The position numbers and the translations under genes were made by a program. The notes under the pieces were generated by a model. That model had not been told where the DNA came from. It ran no database searches and worked only from the letters and a program-made list of their open reading frames with translations. Source: Cymodocea nodosa (taxonomy: Eukaryota > Streptophyta > Magnoliopsida > Alismatales > Cymodoceaceae). From it: a stretch of DNA of 64,000 nucleotides. Where the stretch lies: positions 12,854,001 to 12,918,000 of the forward strand of contig CM072343.1 in the NCBI GenBank assembly GCA_036874045.1, in the 5' to 3' direction. Positions 57,079-64,000 of the stretch are shown here, in pieces; position 1 is the first letter of the stretch; every line of letters begins with the position of its first letter.

Positions 57079-57568
57079 AGCAGAACATGCAGCTCATGTG
57101 ACATAATAAAATATTTAATTTCAACACGTGCATAATTCTAACTTAACGAGTTCAGATATTTCGAATACTTACAAACCTAGCTATTCGATGCTCATATGCA
57201 TTTCGAATAGTTAATAGATAACTTACCAAACATTCACTTAAGTCATGCATTAAGGTTTCAACACATGTACTCCAAGAAATAATAAAATATTCTTTAAGCT
57301 TTTAGAACATAACTGTCCAATACATGAAATATAACTCTTCGAAATAATAGAAAATTCAAATACTTAAGAATTAAAAAGCCTGTAACTCACCGACAATTAA
57401 GAAATATACTTAATTAACACTAATTCCCTGAAATTATGCAAATTCTTTCATTAAAGCATATAATAGTGCAATTATAACATAATGGCTTAATTCTCATATG
57501 ATAAGCTAAATATTATGCAATTAACCATCATTTAACCGTTAATATTATGCACTTTTTCATTCTAAACA
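57079..57568 (-). mobile_element. gypsy E LTR 5' fragment, minus strand
   Basis: Matches 52590-53073, ending TCTAAACA at 57568. Joined on the left to LTR D at an atatagc junction. Confidence 0.75.
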
Positions 57569-58587
57569 TGTAATGTTGATGTACTTTACTATTTTGTAGT
57601 TAGTAAACATTGTTATATTCTATAGTTAATGTTTAGTGGATTAATATCATTGTTACTTCAATGGTTTTCATTTGTATAGTGTGAATGTTGTGATTGTACA
57701 CATTTGAATGCAATTTTCCATTTTCTAGGTTTACAATTTATATGCAACTTTTGTTTTAATTGTATGTATAGATTTTGACATATTTTGATTCATTTTGGAA
57801 GCATTTTGAGTGTAGAATGAGATTACAGAAGTTTCAAAATTTTTTGGAATGTATTTCCTATGTTTTGGATTTTTCCTTACCAAGATCACAATAGTTTTGA
57901 ATTTCTGGTCAAGTGCTAGATTTTGTACTTGCATGGTGCCTGCATTGCATACTTTTTAGAAAGCCATTCTGTTAATTTTCATTGTTAGTACTCTAAGTCT
58001 TCATTCAAAGAATTATGATTTTGCAATATTTGATGGGGTATTGTCTGAGTTATGATTTTTGCACTGAAGGTGCATTTCTGGAAAGTTTACAACACTATTA
58101 TGTGCCCTTTTCATAAATCCGACAGTGTCAACTTTTTAAAATGAGTTAGACCAAAATAATTGTCATTTCAAAGATAATCAATGACCTTTCCAACTCATAT
58201 TTTCTTTGGATTTTTAAATGTTTAGGTTGGAAGTTATGAGAGTTAGAAGTTGGGCTTAATTTTTGTGATTTTAGGGTCGAGACTCATTGAATTTTCTTGA
58301 GTTCCTAAGGTGTAGCCTTAGAAACTTAATGGATTTTTGGGCTTTATTTGAATTCTTTAGTGTGTTTTTGTACTTTTTAACTTAATAATATATAATCAAA
58401 CTTTTTATTATTGAATTTAATGATGTGGATATTTTACTGAATAATTACTTTAATAAATTCATTTAAAACAAACTCCTCGTGGATTTGACCTGTATTTGCA
58501 TGATTACTATAATAGGCACCATGCACTTGCAATATAAATGTAAAATTTGTGTTTTTGTTATTTAATTTAACACATAAAAGTGTTACA
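57569..58587 (+). mobile_element. LTR-like sequence F (unclassified gypsy)
   Basis: About 1 kb without ORFs, beginning tgtaatgttgatg and ending in ggatttgacctgtatttgcatg...caccatgcacttgcaatat, the sort of text seen at the distal end of gypsy LTRs here. Appears once. Its boundaries are set only by its neighbours. Confidence 0.45.
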
Positions 58588-60060
58588 GTTTAAAAACTTC
58601 TTCTTTTATATATCCATTTAAAAAAGCAGTCTTAACATCCATTTGATATAATTTGAAATCTATGTAACAAGCAAATACTAACAAAATTCGTATTGATTCT
58701 AGTCTAGAAATAGGAGCAAATGTTTCATCATAGTCAATTCCTTCCTCTTGCTTGTAACTTTGAGTAACTAACCTAGCTTTATTTTTAACTATATGTCCAT
58801 CCTGATCTACTTTGTTTCTAAATACCCACCTGGTTTCTATTATGGATTGATTTTCAAGGGGTGGAACTAGATCTCATACCTCATTTCTTATAAATTGATT
58901 TAGCTCATCTTGCATAGCTAAATACCAAAATTTATCTTCTAAGGCATCTTCAATTTTCTTAGGCTCTAATAAAGAAACAAAAGAATAAGCACCACAAATG
59001 TTGACTATTGATGACCTAGTCCTAATAGCTTGATTAAGATTGCCTATTATTTGATCAATAGGATGAGATGAAGCATAACACCAATTTCTAGGATGTTCCA
59101 CATTTTCTATAGGCATGACATTATTTTCTTCAAGATCTTCATCATTTAAGTTTATATTTCTTAGTCCATCAGATAATCTCTCAATTTCTCAGTCAATATC
59201 ATTTGATTCTGTTAGGAGAATTTTTGAATCATTATTTTTAGCATGTCTAAAATCCAAATAAGAATTTTCATGAAATTTAACATGTAGGGTTTCCTTAATT
59301 GTTTTTGTTGATTTATTATACACTTTGTATGCTTTACTTCTAATGGAATAACCAACAAATATACTCTTATCAGATTTGGCTCTAAATTTGTCTCTATGCT
59401 CCTTAGTGTTTAATATAAAACACTTGTAGCCAAAGGGTTTTAAATAACTAATTTTGGGAATCTTGTTATACCATATCTCATAAGAAGTTCTATCCAAAAT
59501 GGGTCTTAAATGTACCATATTTATAACATAACATGCTGTATGAACTGCTTTTACCTAGAGAAATAAGGGTGACTTATTTTCATTCAGCATGGTTCTAGAA
59601 ATTTCTTGAAGTGATCTATTTCTTCATTCTACTATCCCATTTTGTGAAGGAGCTCTTAGAAATGAATACCTATGATCTATGCCTAATTTTTCACAAAAGG
59701 TGTCCTTTTGTTCATTATCAAATTCTGTACCATGATCACTCCTAAGTTTTTGAATTACAACATTTTGCTCATTCTAAACTTTATTATAGAATACTTTAAA
59801 TATTTCAAAAACTTCAGTTTTATTAGCTAGAAAATAAACTCAAATAAACCTAGAATAATCATCAACTAGTACAAAAGTATAATATTTTACCTCCTAGACT
59901 AGTTGTCCTAGTAGGTCCAAATAAATTTATATGTACTAGTTCTAATACTCTTTTACTTGTTATTTCATTTAAAGTTCTAAAGGATGTTTTATGTAGTTTA
60001 CCTAATTAACATGCATCATACATAAACTCTTTCGAGTAATTAATACTAGGTAAACCTCTA
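58588..60060 (-). pseudogene. copia B pol fragment: integrase to start of RT, minus strand
   Basis: From right to left: LGKLHKTSF, HINLFGPTRTTSLGG, integrase core, HLRPILDRTSYEIWYN, KIPKISYLKPFGYKCFIL, FVGYSIRSKAYKVYNKS, the WCYASSHPIDQIIGNLNQA linker, then FKLYQMDVKTAFLNG cut just after EEVFK. Stops and frameshifts throughout. Confidence 0.85.
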
Positions 60061-60100
60061 ATAAAATTCATTAAAAATGGGCAAAATTAAAGCTTGAACA
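60061..60100 (-). mobile_element. 40-bp scrap of LTR D start, minus strand
   Basis: Reverse complement of TGTTCAAGCTTTAATTTTGC and what follows at 3800-3839 with one change. Lies between copia B pol and an E-type LTR. Confidence 0.7.
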
Positions 60101-61799
60101 CTGCACATGTTTAACTCGTTAAGTTAGCATAACTATATACGTTGAGATACTTGAATATATACTAAGGTAATGTGTTGTGTTAGTGTTATGCAAAAATAGG
60201 TAATGTAAACTTTCAGATAGTTAACATTTCATTTTAGTCGAAGAGTTATGTTAAAAACTCATATAGTTAAGTTATTTACATGTGTGTTTTAATGTTTTAA
60301 GTTTTCATGTATTTTCTATGTGCGTTTAGTAATAAAAAATTGGAGAGTTAGATAACTATTTGAGTTTTATACGCATGGATGGATAATTGTTCGAGTTTTA
60401 TACACATGAATGGATAACTGTTTGAGTTTTATAAAATGACTAACGAACAGATAAGTTTCTTGTTTAGTCATGTCTTTTACAAGTTTAAGAACTAGAAGAG
60501 TTACAAGAAGATACAATACAAAGGAAAACCATGATTGCACATATCACGTAGGAATTCACTCGTGAAATGAAGAAGAAATCACCATCGTTGATATGAATGA
60601 AGGAAATCCAACGGATCATTTAAGTAGAAGCAGTTACTACCGAAAGAAATATAAAAGACAAAGAAAAAGTGTGGGGAGAGAGGTGGAGAACCGTGCTAAT
60701 TGTAGGAAGTATCGGAAGTTCCCTGAAGCTCCACACCACACCACCAAAATCACCAACCATTGGAGGTCTGTGAGGATACTTTCCGGACGTTGGGTCAATT
60801 CCGAGCCAAACAGGTGACTAACAACTATTATAAGGAGTGATCGTGTTGTAGGAAGGGAAACCATTTTCACCAAGAATCGACTTATATCTTAGGAGATTGT
60901 AAAGCTTCTAGCCTTAGTTTCAGGTTGATGCCAATATGCTAAAGAGGAGATCATCTTACAATTCTTGCTTCGTGATTCTATAGGGAGAGGAGGCAAGATT
61001 GTAAGTGATTAAGTTTTCAGTGGGGTAATCACATTGCATGTAGTGACGGAAGTTTTTACTATCGATAAAGATTTTTACATTTCACCATTCGCTCATCTTT
61101 AGGAACATATTAAAACAAAAATACCAAAAATAATTCATTATTTGTGTTTACATTTAGTATTAAAGTGTTGTATTGTTTGTTTTGTATCATGACTAATGTT
61201 ATCATTGTTAGTATTGTAAATGTTTTATGTTTGTTTGATTCAGAAAATAGAAAATAGTTTATTGTTTACTGAAATTGATTCATCTCAGATACTTAAAGAT
61301 TTTAATGGTTACTGTTTGAAACATTTGAATGTTAGTGTTGCTTAATGACAAATCTAATATTAACTAACATTAAAGAGCTTAATTGATATTATTTACATTC
61401 TATGGAACCGCCCAATGGTTGGTTGAATTCCTCTATAAATAGTAGTATTTAACTGGAAAGGTAGGCTCGTGGAGTTAACTTAAGTCCACGAGGTTAGTCC
61501 ATTGAGTTAACCATAACTCCACGAACTAAGTCCATTGAGTTAACTGTAACTCAACGGAGTGTTTAATTGAACACATATAAACTCCAATATAAAAATCAGA
61601 ATAGTACACAATTCTTACTCAATCTCTATGGGATCGACCTATACTTGTACACAAATACAATATACATTGTGCACTTATAGTTAAAATACAAATTGGACTT
61701 AATATTTGATTTATGTGTAAGGTTGTTTGCTTCTTCTAAAAGAATTTATTAATATAAGCATAAAAACAAATCAAAAAGAAGTTTTCATAAACCATAACA
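60101..61799 (+). mobile_element. gypsy E-type 5' LTR of element G3, 5'-truncated
   Basis: Begins at gcacatgtttaactcgttaa, similar in order to the solo LTR (52500-52600). Contains CGAGTTTTAT tandem-like units (60360-60440), ggtctgtgaggatactttcc, ctataaatagtagtattt near 61432, GTTGAGTTAAC modules (61480-61560) and gatcgacctatacttg...gtgcacttatag. Ends about ccataaca before agtttttc and the PBS. Confidence 0.8.
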
Positions 61800-61807
61800 A
61801 GTTTTTC

Positions 61808-61825
61808 AAGCACCGTTGCTAGGGA
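61808..61825 (+). other. G3 primer binding site, Asp tRNA type (degenerate)
   Basis: aAGCACCGTTGCTAGGGA, a mutated copy of the Asp tRNA complement. Confidence 0.75.
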
Positions 61826-61906
61826 TTGAGAAGCTAAGCAACTGTGAGTGCTGTTTTCTTTTAATATCAGAAGGAGTGTTGTGTGTTTTATTTTATAATT
61901 GAGAAT

Positions 61907-62990
61907 ATGGCATATGCTTATGCTCAAAGATTTCTGAAACCTGTAGTTAGCATATGTGAATTCTACAATTTGGAAGGTCATGACATCTTTGATTATTTGA
62001 AACTAAGACAATTGCAGATGGTTAGATCACATGAACAATAAATGAATTATATTCAATATAATAGAGCTAAGTATGAGAATCCTATAGTTTACCCAACTAA
62101 TGGTTAGTTTAGAATGTGTAATATGTTGAGAGACAAAGAAGTTTGGGATAAGTATGATAGACTAGAGCGTAGTTTAGAGCAAAACATAGACAAACTAGAA
62201 CAATACATGTGTTAGCAACAAGAAGTCAACCAAATAAACTATAGGGAAGAATATTTAGAACAAAAAATTGATATCATATACGAAACTAAAAAAATCATAA
62301 TGAAAATTGATCAAAAATTGAATGCAATGAGATTAGATGATCTTGAAAGAAAGCTAAAAACATTGGATGAATTTACAAAGAAATTACAAGTTATGCAACA
62401 GGAAAACACAAATGAAAACTTCAATGTTACAGATGTGCATAATTTGCAAGACAAACAGACAAAAGAAAATACCAATGCAATAAAATTTAAAGAATGTAAG
62501 TTAAAACTAAAAACAATTGAAGATCAAAATCATGAAAATGAAATACAAGAACATCATGAAAGTAATGAAAATCTGGAAGATGTATGTATAACATTAAGAT
62601 CTAGAACTGATATACCACTAAGAACTCAGAAAGAAAGTAATGTGAAGGTGGATAACAACAAAATTCAAAATGATAATGAAAATGTAATATCTAAAAACCT
62701 AGAAACCATTGAAGAAAAATCTGAATCTGAAAATGAGACTAAAAATTATCAAATGAATGAAATGAAAGAAAAAGAATATTGTAAATCACAATTATTAGGA
62801 CCCTATCCTGAAAGATTACAACAAACATTTCCTAAAAAATAAGAAAAAATTAGAGAAATTTTTGAAAAAGTACAAGTTAACATTCCTTTATTGGACTTAT
62901 TACAGAAAATGCCACCTTATGCTAAATTTCTTAAGTATTGGTGTACTAAGAAAATAGAGCAAAAAGTTTAAGGAAAGTCTTTTTAGTTGA
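61907..62990 (+). pseudogene. gypsy G3 nucleocapsid-like/gag C-terminal ORF
   Basis: ATG 61907 (MAYAYAQRFLKPVVSICEF) at the same distance from the PBS as in G1, again without a capsid domain. The knuckle is degenerate (CEFYNLEGHDIFDY). The frame continues (stops at about 62039, 62105 and 62213) into MKIDQKLNAMRLDDLERKL and an acidic, Asn/Glu-rich region open for 180 codons (62300-62842). It reaches PYPERLQQTFPKK and VNIPLLDLLQKMPPYAKFLK, the conserved block before protease in Athila-type gypsy elements. Confidence 0.8.
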
Positions 62991-63839
62991 GCAAAGTAGT
63001 TCCCTATTTCTACCAAAAATTCCTAAAAAGTTATCTGATCTTGGAATCCCTGTTATATCATGCATCATAGGAAATACTATTTTAGAAAGAACCTTAATAG
63101 ACCTAGGTGTAGGTATAAATTTTATGCCTAGTGATATATTTGCATCCTTAGGATTAGAAGGCTTAATTCCTACTAGGACTGTCATTTAATTAGTTGATAG
63201 AAGTGTAAGATACCCTAAAGGAAAAATAGAGGATGTCCTAATTAAAATAAAAAACTTCATATTTCCTATTGATATTGTGATTTTGGATTCCCAACAAATT
63301 AAGCATCAGAATCATGATACATCTTTAATTTTGGGAAGACCATTCTTAGCAACATCAGGGGCTATTATAAATTGTAAAACTAGAGTGAAGAAGTTTGCAT
63401 ATGGTAATGAGGATACTCAATTAAACATTTTTAAACTAGAAAAGTTTGAGGGGTTAGAAATGTCCTTACATACTATAGACTTTCTAGAGGATTAAGGAGA
63501 TATACTAGATGATGTGATTCAAAAAGAATTAAATAGACAACTAGATTTTGAAACTTTAGAAGTAAGTGAAAGCATAGATGTAGAAGGAGATCAAGAAGAG
63601 TTTAATATAGAAGATGAAAATGTTCAATTAGGAGCTCTAGCTTCTTATGGTCAACATTTAGATTTAAAACCTTTACCTCTTGAATTAACTTATATATTTC
63701 TGGAAGAAAAATGAACATGTCCAATCATTATTGCTTCAGATTTAAAAGAGGATCAAATTTCTAAATTAAAAGATGTAGTAAAAACTTATAAACAAGCAAT
63801 AGGATGGACTATGGCTAATATAAAAGGGTTAAGTGCAAC
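62991..63839 (+). pseudogene. gypsy G3 protease and start of RT, truncated
   Basis: Frame 1 after a frameshift. KIPKKLSDLGIPVISCIIG, protease active site LIDLGVGINFMP (Asp kept), VRYPKGKIEDVLIKI, HDTSLILGRPFLATSGAIIN. An acidic linker follows, then LKDVVKTYKQAIGWTMANIKG, the N-terminal part of gypsy RT. At 63840 the copia B LTR begins. Confidence 0.85.
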
Positions 63840-64000
63840 TGTTGAGTATTTTGTTTTGATGATGTGTGCTAAATGAAAATAATCATATTTGCTCAATTAC
63901 TATTGCTTGTGAAAAGAAATTAAAATCATTAATTAATATAGAAAAAGCTTACTGATATAAATACTTGTCTGTATTGGATCTGAAATTATACTAAGTTAAT
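63840..64000 (+). mobile_element. copia B LTR start (element runs off the window)
   Basis: TGTTGAGTATTTTGTTTTGA; same as 2106-2265 with few changes. Inserted in the RT of G3. Confidence 0.85.

Noticed and set aside
57569-58587. Host intergenic sequence
   Set aside because: Ends with the same phrase as gypsy LTR distal ends and is bounded on both sides by element fragments; called LTR-like with low confidence.

Overview
This window looks like intergenic DNA from a flowering plant, probably a eudicot (species not identified). It is AT-rich and consists almost entirely of decayed LTR retrotransposons nested inside one another. Ty1/copia elements of the plant Sirevirus type use an initiator-Met tRNA primer site (TGGTATCAGAGC) and carry several AGGGGGAG-like polypurine tracts. 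Ty3/gypsy elements of the Athila/Tat type use an Asp tRNA primer site (TGGCACCATTGCCGGAGA). I saw no rRNA, tRNA or CRISPR locus and no ordinary host gene. The only host-like coding sequence is an F-box gene carried twice inside a gypsy element. Family names used here: copia A (elements C1, C2, C3), copia B, gypsy G/E, gypsy D, and LTR-like F.

Layout. 1-3715 is the 3' end of a copia B element (env-like ORF, polypurine tract, LTR) sitting in a gypsy D element whose LTR follows (3800 to about 5335). 5341-50549 is a minus-strand copia B element split by C1. C1 (plus strand, 7034-46040) is flanked by a perfect 5-bp duplication GTATT, and removing it joins the two parts of copia B pol in frame. C1's 3' LTR was split by a gypsy G/E compound (14255 to about 45861). 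That compound was invaded by C2 (14497-18432, truncated) and C3 (minus, 22722-33010, two LTRs of about 1.79 kb), and C3 contains a further 1.6-kb insertion (27287-28915). This is five levels of nesting. 50550-64000 is a mosaic: env-like gypsy sequence interrupted by a clean minus-strand solo LTR with ATGAT duplications (51048-53073), fragments of copia B, LTR D, LTR E and LTR F, then a third gypsy body (PBS, nucleocapsid-like region, protease) cut at 63840 by another copia B LTR.

What is unusual. (1) The gypsy compound carries, downstream of pol and an env-like ORF, a capsid-type gag and then an F-box/F-box-associated-domain gene; both are duplicated in an LTR-internal-LTR-internal-LTR arrangement. 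(2) The pol-bearing gypsy copies start right after the primer site with a nucleocapsid-like ORF and no capsid domain, so the capsid cistron may have moved to the 3' side, or autonomous and non-autonomous partners may share LTRs. (3) LTRs of copia A, copia B and gypsy E, from two superfamilies, carry the same kind of periodic module: an imperfect palindrome built on GAGTTA/TAACTC, an ACTTAAGT box and a CACGTG G-box, upstream of a TATA box. Palindrome-rich LTRs are known for maize Sireviruses; their presence in an Athila-like gypsy LTR is the surprise.

Most reading frames are broken by stops and frameshifts, so coding entries are called pseudogenes. LTR ends confirmed by target-site duplications, primer sites or polypurine tracts are firm; mosaic junctions elsewhere are good to roughly 10-50 bp.
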